From Branchiostoma floridae (taxonomy: Eukaryota > Chordata > Leptocardii > Amphioxiformes > Branchiostomatidae): a stretch of 64,000 bases of DNA. The position numbers and the translations under genes are program-made. Below, piece by piece: positions 24,387 through 36,336 of the stretch (within the stretch, counting starts at the first letter, position 1; the number at the start of each line of letters is the position of its first letter). The notes beneath the pieces are model-generated. The model saw only the letters and a program-made list of their open reading frames with translations, made no database searches and was not told where the DNA came from. The stretch covers positions 13,081,926 to 13,145,925 of the forward strand of contig NC_049988.1 in NCBI RefSeq assembly GCF_000003815.2. Reading direction: 5' to 3'.

Positions 24387-24681
24387 AATCGTTCTCTATT
24401 GTTCGTGCGTCCTTTAATTGTCTACATTCGAGCAAGAATTTCCAGTAAACGTATTATCGTAAACTTCCATTATATGGTAATAAAAGGCTATGTCCAGTTC
24501 AAGTACATATACTTAAGATAGAATAAGGAATCGAGGCACATATAAATTATGTGAAATATATAGGATTTTAATACTATTTTCTAACACTTGGTGCTAGACG
24601 GGTTAATTGCTAGACAGCTACAGGTTACGTAAGTTTGTTCATATTGAATATAGCGGAGCGTCCTCCCTTTAACAGATCAAC

Positions 24682-27600
24682 ATGGGTATCGTAACTTCGA
24701 AGCCGAAGAAGCCCAAGTATCGCGTCTCGGTGAAGACCGGAGACGTGCAGTTCGCAGGCACTGACGCCGACGTCTACCTGGCGTTCTACGACGGCAACGG
24801 CAAGCGTTCACGTGACGTCAAACTGGACGTCATCTGGAGGAATGACTTCGAACGGGGGAGTACGGATGTGTTCAAACTGGGTGACCTGGGACTGACCGGA
24901 CCCATCATGCAGATAGAGGTACATGTAACTTGCTGTAGCCTGTGGTAAACAAAATCTCTCGCTGCCAGGGGCTGTTTGGGCTTCCTCCCCGAGATTCTGT
25001 GTCACCTCTGACTCTAGAGAACCATTATCTTTCCTATAGGCACAAATAGCAGTTCTGGATTGTTGAAAATCAGTCCAATAGGACCTCGAAATTCTGCCGT
25101 GTGCTATGAAAACCAGTCATAACACCATGCGCTACAAGGGTCCAAAAGAACGATCGAATCTAAGAGACGATATGTAACATGTATACACTTTCTTAAACTC
25201 AAGTTAAAGAATACTATGTTTTACAAATGAATAATTCCATCATCCAGGTATGGCGGGGCCGGCTGCCTGACGACTGGTACGTGGAAAAGGTAGAGATAGA
25301 GAGAATGGGAGAAGGAGAAACAGATGTGTTCCCGGTTCATCGCTGGATCAGGAAGCAAACACGACTGAAGCTGACTAGATGGGACTCCGTGCTGCCGCAG
25401 TTCGACCCCAACCTGGAACAGAGACAGCGAGAGATGGAAGAAATGAGGGCCAACTACGAGCTCATGGTACCACAGGAAGGGCTTCCTCCTAAGGTATACA
25501 CCGTTTCTTCTAGCCTCTACCTGGCTCCTCAGGTCGCTGGAAAAATAACAGAAGTCCATTTGGCAAAGTAGGCAGATAGCAGAGAAGGTAGCTAAGCCGA
25601 AGAGTACAGTTTGCGACCTGGGTACCGAAGGATACTACTGTAGTGCTACGTTTCTTCAACTCTTCTTATTTTATCCGCAAATTTTCTATCACGAAAACAC
25701 TAACGCTAATCAAGTTGCCCCAGCTTTCAGTCCGTATAAAAATTCAAGCTGTGTAATCAAAACACACGCAATAAGATTACCCCCTTACGTTTTGACCCAA
25801 TTTGATAATATAGCTTCATAACATACTCGACAATGTTTATGCTCAATGACGTCAAACAGGTTCTAGACAAAAAAGAGCAACGCCTAAATACCTTATGAAG
25901 CAATGTGTACGTTCCTTACTACACGTACATGTAGGTGTATCTCCTTTATTGTATAGTGCCATGAAGTGTGAAAGAGAGCTTTTGCTTATGACGCGTTTGG
26001 CAGGCCTGAGTCACTGACAAACAACGCGTAATCCCTTAAGTTAGCACATCGGCTCTTTGCAGAAGTCAAGGCCGTAGACCTAGCGGTCGTTCCGCCAATG
26101 CATGGTCTGTTAATTCGAAGGTCAAGGAAAATTCCTGTCAACTTGCATTCCTACCGTTCACTGGGGTAAAATCCATTTCTCCAACAAGTTTCAAGTCCAC
26201 TTTACATGTTTTGTTTCTTGAGGATACGTTTACTGATGTTCATATCTACGTAAGTACATGTGTACTAGTAAATAAAATCTTACTTTACTTTCCAACCTAC
26301 TGCAGATTAAGAACCTACCACCTGATGAGGACTTTTCTGCTGACTATAAGGTACAAGGTTGTCTGGTTTACTTGCAGTCACAATGTCATTTTATTAAGTT
26401 TTCTGATTACATAAGACGAAGATTGAAGAAATATCCCCATGTTGTTGACAGTTTTCGAAGATTTTACTGTAATGCCATCGCTAGCTATAATGAACTGGAC
26501 CGTATCGGTACAAATATTTATTTCTTAACTTACAAGTTTATGTAAGTCTTCAGATAACTGAATAACTATAAGTCTATAACGTTATGTTTAAAGGTTTATT
26601 CAATACAGACGATTTGGAGAGGTTCGTGTTATTTGGGTATTTCGATGACTTGGGGGATTCTCTTACTTTCATCAGATCAACTTGAACATGTGCAAAAGTG
26701 GCAGATACAATGTGGTGTTCGATTACATTATGTATAGCAAGTGTCAGGACAGAGCTGGAGGGGCTGATCACCATATAGGCATACGAATGTGTTTGAGCAA
26801 GAATCTAGAAGGCTAGAGTCTGTGAAGATAAATATTGTGCATTTGCTTGCGAATGGTACCTTTCTAGTTTTAATTGTTTTTGTTTGTGTCACCAGTGGAA
26901 CGTTGCCAAGCGACGAGTGAACATCCGGATGCAGCAGAAGATCAGCAGCCTGACCACGGGCAGGTTCAAGACCTTAGATGACCTCATCAACGTGTACGAG
27001 GGGGTTCTGGGAACACCCAAGGTAAAGGCTTCTGTACACAACATGGTTTACACCGTCACCGGAACACGATGTAGATCAGTGGACAATGGAAAGGATATTG
27101 GAGATTTGGAGATTTTCCTGTTCGTTGACGTGTATTAGTCCAACATTCATTTACGTAAGATGGCAAAACAGGATGCTTGAAAGAGTGACGTAATTATGTA
27201 ACAATGGAATCAAGACTCTAAGATCAATGATACTTTAACCACATTATCTCATACTTGTTCTGCCAGTATATTCTGGTGACACTGAAATAGAGTGATGAAT
27301 GTCACTGAAAACGTCCATAAGTAATTTCCGTATCTCATTTAATTGTCTTTAAACATTGCCTACATGGATATCAAACCTTCGTCAACGTACTTATTAGATA
27401 AAACTAATAGTCAACGTAAAATAGTATGATTGCATTGATGTATTGAATCAATTTGACTGTGAAATGAAACTTCGTGACTTGGCAACTTGTGGAATTTTTT
27501 CAGGGTGTAGAAAACTGGAGAGACGACCGTGAGTTCGGCAGGCAGCGACTGTCCGGGTGTAACCCCAACAGGATAACACTGTGCACGGAGGTGCCCAACA

Positions 27601-28171
27601 AGTACGTGACTGTGTCAGAAATATTCTCACTACAAACCATAGGCTCAACAATAATGGATTTTACTTTACCTGGCATATTTGTTTCGTGAGAAAAATGATG
27701 TCTTCTTGCATCTTAAATATTGGCAGACATTTTTCTGACGAATACAGAATATACTCCACCCAACTAAATAGTCTGCAAAAACGAAAAAGTTTCTAAAAAA
27801 AGTTTCTTTGTACATAAATCGTGAAAGGTACAATGTTGGGCGACAAATTGTATAGGACTAATGACTAATGGCTAATGACATTTATCTAGTACAATCTACA
27901 CAATCCATACAATATTTATAGAAGTGGTTGGTGTCCGTTCCATCACATATCATTTAGATTTTTAAAAATCAATATCATTACACCGTGGCATTTCTAACTG
28001 TAAAGTGCATTTTGAATCAGTTTTGCAGTGACCAATGAGATGGTGGAGCCCTTCCTTGAAGGCCGCTCATTGGATGACGCACTGCAGGCCAATAGAATCT
28101 TCATGGTCAACTACAAAGTCATGGAGGACCTTGACCTTGAGACTTCAGATGGCAGACAGGTGTGTGTAAAT

Positions 28172-28218
<47 letters not shown>

Positions 28219-31200
28219 AGGCATTCAGCACCAAGGACAGGTATGTTTGCCCCTCTCTCTCTGTGTTGTGTGTGTGTATTTGTGATGACTGACTCAAACC
28301 ATTTCTACATCAATGCCAGTGGAAGTATACTTGATGTCTTAGCTACCTGGAAGCACTTATTTTGAAGTAGCATCCAATGGCCGAATGGCTTGCCTAGCTG
28401 ACACGAAATCCAAAGGGTACAGGTTGAATTGCTGGCCATTACTTCACACTACTTTTCTCACTCTGCCCGGGAGTAAAATGGGTACTTGACTTTAGTTGTT
28501 GAAGACAGTGGAAGAAGATGGGCACCAGGCTCTAGGAACTATTCATTAAGACCTTTTAGACCTATGCATGTTGTTGAATTGTTTGTTTGCTATGACACAT
28601 CTTGACATACAGTTTCTCCCCACAGCTGTGTTGCCCCATGTGTCTGCTGTACAGGGACATTAATGACGAACTGAACCCCATCGCAATTCAGCTCTTCCAA
28701 CATGGAGACCAGAATCCGGTAAGAGTCCTGCTGCTAAATATATAATTATTATACATTTCTACTTGGTTCATGGCTAGCAAACAAGGTACATAGAATAACC
28801 CAAACTTTGGTACAACCAGCCAGATTTACAATCACTCTTAGGTATATGCAATCCTTTGAGTCCTCACCTTATCAGCAGCATGATCAGTCACTTCCTGCTA
28901 GCCGGAATAACAAATTTTGACCTCCAGGTCAACCTCCCCATCCTACCAGTCTCCACTTACACCATGTTTCCTCTCACATCCTGCCACTCTACTGATTTCA
29001 AATAACTACAGACACATATCAAGACAATAAAATAGACACTCTGTAATAAAGCCCCAATACACTGAGGCAATAATTCCAATTTAGACTGAACTTGCATTTC
29101 TTAGACGTTTAAGAGAACAATAATACAATTATACTTTCTATGATATGAATGTAGAAGAACTCAAAACTAGTACTAATTAAGAATCCATAACAGCTGTTAT
29201 GTTTTCCTGGTCTAGGTGTTCCTTCCCTCCGATCCTCCTTACACCTGGCTGCTGGCTAAGATGTGGTTCAACAACGCAGACGCATCATTCCACCAGTCCA
29301 CTACCCACATTGGTAAGGCATGGGCTCACATCTTTATAAGACTCTTCAAGATTTGTCTTAGATTCCTTAATTTGTTTGTTTTCCTAACATCCAAGGACAT
29401 TCTTTGTATCTGTACATTTTTATGAATGATATTCATTGATGACTGCAAAAGGTATCTTCGGACAACTTCAGACCCTAACCCTGCATGGAAATACCCAAGA
29501 AGCTGTCCGAGAGGGAGATGGAAAGATCAGATCCTCACACTCAAAGGGCTGGGGGTCTCCAGAACCAACTGGAGGGAGTACGGCCAGGACAGATCAACCT
29601 GGCATGAACTGTAGATGTCTTTAGCTGCTATGCAACATACTATGATGCCTACGAATGATTGATTGATTGATTTCAAAAGACATACCGTACGACTGTAACA
29701 TCATGGTACGACTTGTTCCCATAGGTCTGACTCATCTAATGGCTGAGCCCTTTGCGGTCTCCGCTAAAAGGCAGCTGTCACGGTCCCACCCACTATTCAA
29801 GCTCATGGCGCCACACTTCATATTCCTCATCCCCATCAATTTGTGAGTCCTGACGTCACTTGCTATTTACGAGGTTCTGGTTCGATTCCTATCCTAACAC
29901 TTGGCCTTTTCAATTGATGAAATGAAGGTCATTTGATTGTTTCTGACTTGCAAAAATGTTAACCACGCCTAGGTTACATGATATGAGTCACACATTCTTA
30001 ACTACTTTGGTGCAATGAATGACGTAAACCTCTTTTGTCAAATGTTTGCAAATATATGTCAACACCATGTACTAAATCTATCTATGTAACTTACTTTGTC
30101 AGTTTTGTAATGCATTATGTTAATATTTTTCTCTATTTCCTTGTACTTCATTCCAAAACCAAGAACAAGTCATTCCATCATGACTATAATCTCGTACACT
30201 GTTATGTTACTATCTGGTACTAAATGTAGGATTTGTCTTGCAAAAATAAATGTTGTTGTTAACTATAGTTGTTGCCATACATTGTACCATGTATGATCAT
30301 CAAGCAATAAAGTTCAAAATAATCATTCATTCTTTTACTATTTCTTTTGAACACTCAGTAAGGCCCTTGCCACTCTGATGGCCCCCAATGCTTGGGTGGA
30401 TGAAAACATGGGCATCGGCAGACAAGGGACCTACAATCTCATTAAGAAAGTGTATGTATTAACTTTAAAAGGTGTTCTAATGTATGAAGTTCTGATTTTC
30501 TCTTTGAGCTAAATGATCCTTATTTGCATATTTCAGCCCATATGGGCCAAAGGCAGCAATTTGATTGTGTTACATGGGATACTAAAATTATTATTATATG
30601 TAGTGTTACAACTTACAAGTGTACCATCTGGAGCTATGCTATCACTATATCTATCATTTACATCCCTCTTCCCTTTTCTTATAATGTGGTCAATAATAAA
30701 GTCACATTGATTCGTTCCCAAACATACTTTAAAAGATAATTAAGTTTTGTACTTTGTACAAATATCATTCATCTTACTTGGTGCATCTGGACAACTTTCT
30801 ACAGATCTAAAGGGTTTCTAATCAAACATGGCAACATTATTTCTTCTTCAGGTTGAAGGAATGGCGCCTAGATGTTCAAGGAACACTACCAGCAGACTTA
30901 AAGAATCGTGGGGTAGGTTACGTTTTCTCACGTCTTAAATTATGTTGTCCTTACTATAATGATGATGAAACCATCCTTTAAAATATCTTCTGAATTACTA
31001 GTTTATGATCAAACCTTAACTTACAATTTCTCCGATGATTGTTACAGAGACTAAGAGTTTTGTTGTTGCCCTGCTTAGGTTGATGACCCAGACATACTGC
31101 CTGGCTATTACTTCCGGGATGATGCAACCCTCCTCTTCAACGCCATCCACAAGTACATCAGGATGGTGGTAGAGGCAGTCTACGGTATGTTTGATTCATG

Positions 31201-34200
31201 AACAAAATACATTCATTTTACTGACATATGACTGTATTACCCTTTGCCTTTGACATAGATTTAAAATATAAGTACAGTATGATCATTACAGATAATCCAA
31301 AAATGAAGCATAAAGCAACAATCATCCTTCCTCTCCTTTGAAAGAAAAGGAAATTAAGAAAATGAACTTTTTTTCTCCCCAGTTAGGCCACACCAATTTA
31401 ATTTCTTAGTTCACGGATTCGCTCGCTCCTATTTTTTGGAAAAAAAATAAAAATAAAAATTACCACTCAGCAAATTTTCACCATTAATGAAGCCATTCAC
31501 CAACTTTCTGGTGTAGCAAACATAAAAACTGACACTACTTTTGTAATTTTCAATGAACAGGTGCTGTTACTGTACAGTAATAGTGTTTTTGTACTTTTTT
31601 CAAGCTGAAAACTTTTTATTCTTTATGTTTTGGATTAGCCCTTACCTTTACCCCAACCATTTTACAAGTTTTATTTTTATTTTTATTTCGCCCTCTCGCT
31701 CCATATTTTTTATGAAAAAATCCGTGAACCAAGAAATTAAATTGGTGTGGCCTTATTGAGAAAATATGTTCTCCCATAAACAGCTGAGGGTGACGTCTTA
31801 GATAGATCTTCTTAAAGATCAGACTAGTACACATCCTGGGTCCAGAGGACATAAAGTCATAATGCTGTTTTCTTTAACAGATGACCCATCAAAGATCACA
31901 GAAGACTATGAACTGCAGGCCTGGGCTAAGGAGATTGTTACACCAGCAGAGGAGGGAGGGTGTGGCATGCAGGTAAATCAATGTTTTCTTTTCACAAAAT
32001 CATACCCAGAAGGCTAACTGCATGACTCACTGTTCAGTGTCTAAGGCTAAAAGAAAAGCATAGTGTGACACATATATATACACTAAGTGTCTGATCATTT
32101 TTATGGTTATCATATGATAGGATGTTTACTATTGTAGGGTTTAACTTCTTCTTTGAAGGCAAAGGATAATGAATTGTCCCACTTTCTGTATGATGATTGC
32201 ATTTTGTGCTTTTATTAAAAATATCTCTTTTGGTGATGTGTGCAGAAATAGCTATAACTGAGCAAGGAAGCACAAACTGGGTTCTGACAGGGTTCACGTT
32301 ACTACATTACAACTGAATTGCACATGATGAACAAGATACATATTAAAGGAATAGAACATAAAATTGTACCTAGATTGATAAATTGGACCTAACATCATTC
32401 TTAACTGTGAAAACACAGGGTATTTCTGGGAACGGACAGTTCACCACGACAGACCAGATTGTTGCCGTGGTAACGGCAGTTGTGTACATCTGCAGTGCTG
32501 GTCACGCCGCCGCTAACTTTGCACAGTACGACGAGTATGGCTTCCCGCCAAACTACCCCGCATATCTGCATGGACAACCGCCCAGGGACAAGGTGAGTCA
32601 AACTTTTGCATTTGTTATTATATTGCAATCCATACATAGTATGGGATTGCAATATATTGTTATATTGCAATCCATACATAGTATGGGATTGCAATATATT
32701 GTTTTTTCTGAGTTTCTTCTCCTGTCAAATCTTCAATTGGATTCAACTTTTTCATTTTTGGGCCAAATGAGCTGAAATTTGGCATGGGCATAGAGTTTGC
32801 AAATACCCCCAGACGTTTTTTTCACTTTCTTGATAGAGGCCTTAGAATTTATGATATTTAGGGTTTTTGGTCATTTTTAGACAAAATATGTATATTTTGG
32901 GTCCCTGTGCCCTGGTATTACAAGCTAATGACCTGAAATTTGGTACAGAGGTGCATTGGACATATGAGCACAGAAAACCATCAACACCTTCTTCATAGAT
33001 CGCTTCAAAAATTAGTTACTTTAGGGTTTTTGGCCATTTTTGACTGAAAATGTATATTTTTGGCTCCTATGCCCTTGTATTAAAACCAAATGACCTGAAA
33101 TTTGGTACATAGGTGCATTTGACATATGACCACAGAACCCCATCAACGCTTTATTCATTGTTTACTCCAAAAATGAGTTATTTTAGGGGTTTTAGCCATT
33201 TTTGACTAAAAATGTATATTATTTGCTCCTATGCCCTTGTATAGAAACCAAATTACCTGAAATTTGGTACAGAGGTGCATTGAACATATGCTCACAGGAC
33301 CTCATTGACACTTTCTTCATAGATCACTTCAAAAATTAGTTATTTTGGGGTTTTCAGTCATTTTTGACTAAAAATGTATATTTTTTGCTTCTATGCCCTT
33401 GTATGTAAACCAAATGACCTGAAATTTGGTACAAAGGTAAATTGGACATATGACAACAGGACCCCATCAACACTTTCTTCATAGAGCACTTATAAAATTA
33501 GTTATTTGGGGATTTTTAGCCATTTTTAACTAAAAATGTATATTTTTGGCTCCTATGCCCTTATATTGAAACCACATGACCTAAAATTAGGCATGAAGGT
33601 GTGTAGGACAAGTGCCCACAGTACTTCATTTTCCCTTTGAGCAAACATTACTTCAAATTGTTGAATTTTGGGATTTTTTCAAGGATGAAGATGGATTGCA
33701 ATATGATGTATTTGCTCCTAAGCAAATGTCGGCCTTTCTAGTTTTTCCTTTGTCTCTTCTCCTGTCAAATCTTCAAATCCCTTCTACTTTTTCATTTTTT
33801 GGCCAAATGAGCTGAAATTTGGCATGGAGGTAGAGATAGCAAATACCCCCAGACGTTTTTTTCACTATTTTGATAGAGGCCTTAGAATTTATGATATTTA
33901 GGGTTTTTGGTCATTTTTAGACAAAATATGTATATTTTGGGTCCCTGTGCCCTGGTATTACAAGCTAATGACATGAAATTTGGTACAGAGGTGCATTGGA
34001 CATATGAGCATAGAAAACCATCAAAACTTTCTTCGTAGATTACTTCAAAAATGAGTTATTTTAGGTTTTTGGCCATTTTTGACTAAAAATGTCTATTTTT
34101 GGCTCCTATGCCCTTGTATTAAAACTAAATGACCTGAAAGTTGGGACATAGGTGCATTTGACATATGACCACAGAACCCCATCAATGCTTTTTTCATTGT

Positions 34201-36336
34201 TTACTCCAAAAATGAGTTACTTTAGGGTTTTTGGCCATTTTTGACTAAAAATGTATATTTTTTGCTCCTATGCCCTTGTATAGAAACCAAATGACCTGAA
34301 AGTTGGTACATAGGTGCGTTTCACATATGACCACAGAACCCCATCAACGCTTTTTTCATTGTTTACTCCAAAAATAAGTTATTTTAGGTTTTTTGGCCAT
34401 TTTTGACTAAAAATGTATATTTATTGCTCCTATGCCCTTGTATAAAAACCAAATGACCTGAAATTTGGTACAGAGGTGCATTGAACATATGCTCACAGGA
34501 CCCCATTGACACTTTCTTCATAGATCACTTCAGAAATTAGTTATTTGGGGGTTTTCAGTCATTTTTGACTAAAAATGTATATTTTTGGCTTCTATGCCCT
34601 TGTATGTATTAAAACCAAATGACCTGAAATTTGGTACAAAGGTAAATTGGACATATGACAACAGGGCCCCAACAACACTTTCTTCATAGAGCACTTATGA
34701 AATGAGTTATTTTGGGATTTTTAGCCATTTTTAACTAAAAAATGTATATTTTTGGCTCCTATGCCCTTATATTGAAACCAAATGACCTAAAATTCGGCAT
34801 GAAGGTGTGTAGGACAAGTGCCCACAGTACTTCCTTTTCCCTTTGAGCAAACATTACTTCAAGTTGTTGAATTTTGGGATTTTTTCAAGGATGAAGATGG
34901 ATTGCAATATGCTGTATTTGCTCCTAAGCAAATGTCGGCCTTTCTAGTTAAGTTTATATTACCTCTATCTGTAAAGGAGGTTCACTTCCTACAGGGTACT
35001 CTTTCTGGTTATGTTTAGGTGTTTGTACCTACATGTATGATTAAAGATTCTTTTGATGGATTTGTATGAATTTTTGTATGCAGGTACAAATGTAGTTATT
35101 GAGGTCCTAAAGAAACATGGTAATTTGGGGCCTCTAGGCAGTATTTTGAGGTCCTGCAAGAATACAGGTCAACACCCCCTTCCTGAAAGTGGAGTGGTCC
35201 GTGGACAGCTGGTCAGCCAGTTGAGGGTAAAAGGAAAGAGGGGGATCACTTATTTCTGTGATGGTTAGGGGGCTATGGCATAGAAATTTACAAAAACGAG
35301 GATACATGCAATTAATTTGGTAGTGTCCGGTACCCGATATTATGGTAGCACGTACAAATCTGGTGCTTTGAAAGCCAAAAAGACTGTCCTGGCCTTCCAG
35401 ACTATAAAACAACTGGACATTATCAATTATTATCGACGAATTGTCTAAAATCTTGACCACATACACAGACACCAAGGACCGAGCAGGACATCATTGACCA
35501 GCTGCCGGACAAGAGTAAGACCCTGGAGATGATGGTCATCACGCGGATGCTGAGTGACCGCAGCACCAACGGTCTGGGCATGTTTGAAGTGGAGTACATG
35601 TATGACCCTGTGGGCACCAAGGCTGTGGCAGAGTGAGTACTATCTAAAAAAAAATTACAAAGTTACCTTAAATAAATAAATCTTAGTAGCAAATGTGCAG
35701 ATGTTGACACACCGCCACACTAAATCCGTAGATGTTTTGGCACCTTTTTTGACAAATTACCCATGAGGCTTGGTGGGCATCACTCCACCGTCATTGTGGG
35801 TTATTGTGTAAAGTGCCCTTCCCAAAGGCACAAGGTCATGCGAGCTCTTAAAAACATATCAAGTGAATCCATTAAAATTATACATAGCTATGATTACAGA
35901 TAACAAGTTGTCTGAAATCGTTTCTTTACATTTCAATTGGGAGTGATACAGTTTTTGTACTAAAAGATACTAAAGGAAATGCAAATTCTCCTTGCTTACA
36001 AGGAGGCTGATAGTGTTTGCCAGCTACACCTCGAGCACATTGAAGATCCCACTACACTTAAACTTTAAAGTGTGGTTTTACACAGCTTGCACTTACTGTT
36101 TATAAGTTATACAAAACAAAATAATGCATAACAATATGACAACTTAAATCTTAGTAGTTCTTAGTAGACTTCTTATGCACAATCTTGCAATGTATTCTTA
36201 ATCCTCTTTTGCATTGTATAGGTTCCGTAAGGACCTGGACAAGATTCATGAAATCATCAAAGAGAGGAACAAAACCAGGAAACAGCCTTATACGTATCTG
36301 GATCCAAGGGAGGTCCCTAATGCCATCAGCATCTAA
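24682..36336 (+). CDS. Animal lipoxygenase (PLAT + catalytic domain), complete
   Basis: Sixteen exons: 24682-24918, 25248-25493, 26306-26350, 26896-27021, 27504-27601, 28021-28159, 28626-28718, 29216-29312, 29725-29842, 30359-30451, 30852-30912, 31079-31184, 31881-31972, 32419-32592, 35469-35632, 36222-36336. They give 667 residues, the usual length of animal lipoxygenases. Residues 10-120 form the PLAT domain. The non-haem iron ligands are all present: His359 and His364 (THIGLTH), His546, Asn550 (GHAAANF) and the C-terminal Ile667. Ala402 (INFKA) matches the Coffa position, where Ala is typical of S-specific and Gly of R-specific enzymes. The enzyme should insert O2 into polyunsaturated fatty acids; the attacked carbon is not predicted. 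The N-terminus [10 protein letters not shown] fits N-myristoylation plus a basic patch. Exon 6 starts after TCAG at 28020; using the nearer GCAG (28025-28028) gives a stop. Confidence 0.95.
28160..28283 (+). repeat. (TG)n microsatellite at lipoxygenase exon 6 donor
   Basis: The donor of the exon ending at 28159 reads CAG|GTGTGTG and runs directly into a TG array to about 28215. A second short TG run lies at 28262-28283. Length changes here would sit next to the splice site. Confidence 0.85.
28375..28530 (+). mobile_element. tRNA-derived SINE, degenerate copy 3
   Basis: GGCCGAATGGCTTGCCTAGC and GGGTACAGGTTGAATTGC resemble tRNA A and B boxes. AAAATGGGTACTTGACTTTAG matches the body of copies 1 and 2. 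It lies in the lipoxygenase intron after 28159. Confidence 0.5.
28850..29060 (+). repeat. Dispersed repeat, pair with 52365-52500
   Basis: CCCATCCTACCAGTCTCCA, TTACACCA, CTCACATC and the following segment match the 52365-52500 region block by block. The element type is unknown. Confidence 0.5.
29429..29625 (+). mobile_element. Probable LINE reverse-transcriptase C-terminal fragment
   Basis: One frame reads [27 protein letters not shown], ending in a stop. This resembles the GR-RW-D / W--A-DR--W pattern near the C-terminus of non-LTR retrotransposon polyproteins. It is a short remnant inside a lipoxygenase intron. The family was not identified. Confidence 0.4.
30510..30690 (-). repeat. Dispersed repeat tail, copy 4
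   Basis: It shares GGGCCAAAGGCAGCAAT, GTTACATGGGATACTAAA and CATCTGGAGCTATGCTATCA with the copy at 19390-19560. It lies in a lipoxygenase intron. Confidence 0.6.
32619..32702 (+). repeat. Tandem pair of palindromic hairpins
   Basis: ATTGCAATCCATAC followed by its near reverse complement GTATGGGATTGCAAT occurs twice in tandem. The unit of about 40 bp can form a hairpin. It borders the tandem array that follows. Confidence 0.8.
32703..34950 (+). repeat. Higher-order tandem array, ~160-bp monomer, in lipoxygenase intron 14
   Basis: A monomer marked by GACCTGAAATTTGGTACA recurs at about 32774, 32933, 33091, 33255, 33418, 33577, then 33808, 33970, 34130, 34293, 34457, 34621 and 34784, a period of 158-164 bp. 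The array is two parallel blocks. Each begins with CTTCTCCTGTCAAATCTTCAA and ends with a shared segment containing GATGAAGATGGATTGCAATAT and GCAAATGTCGGCCTTTCTAG. Block 2 has one more monomer than block 1. The array lies between the exon carrying the third iron ligand (ends 32592) and the next exon (starts 35469). Confidence 0.9.
35755..35840 (-). mobile_element. SINE fragment
   Basis: GTGTAAAGTGCCCTTCCCAAAGGCACAAGGTC matches the body of the SINE at 15213-15390 (GTGTAAAGTGCCTTTCCCAG). Only the middle part is present. It lies in the last lipoxygenase intron. Confidence 0.5.

Larger units (their letters stand above)
18266..24681. other. Spacer between patatin and lipoxygenase genes
   Basis: No exon is supported except the doubtful minus-strand ORF at 22542-23012. 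The spacer holds an inverted copy of the 6314 element (18290-18440), two inverted-repeat elements of one family (19204-19916 and 20362-20481), a (GAAT)n-like stretch at 21275-21360 and a 56-bp tandem duplication (24274-24386). The promoter of the lipoxygenase should lie near its 3' end. Confidence 0.6.

Noticed and set aside
28021-28028. Lipoxygenase exon 6 acceptor at the GCAG ending 28028
   Set aside because: Joining there gives a stop within a few codons; the TCAG ending 28020 keeps the frame and restores the [10 protein letters not shown] family motif.
32401-32775. 130-codon ORF continuing past lipoxygenase exon 14
   Set aside because: The exon ends at 32592 at a GTGAGT donor; the extension is the intronic hairpin and tandem repeat sequence.
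32703-34950. CRISPR-like array
   Set aside because: The ~160-bp units are homologous along their length with no unique spacers, and the locus is a eukaryotic intron.
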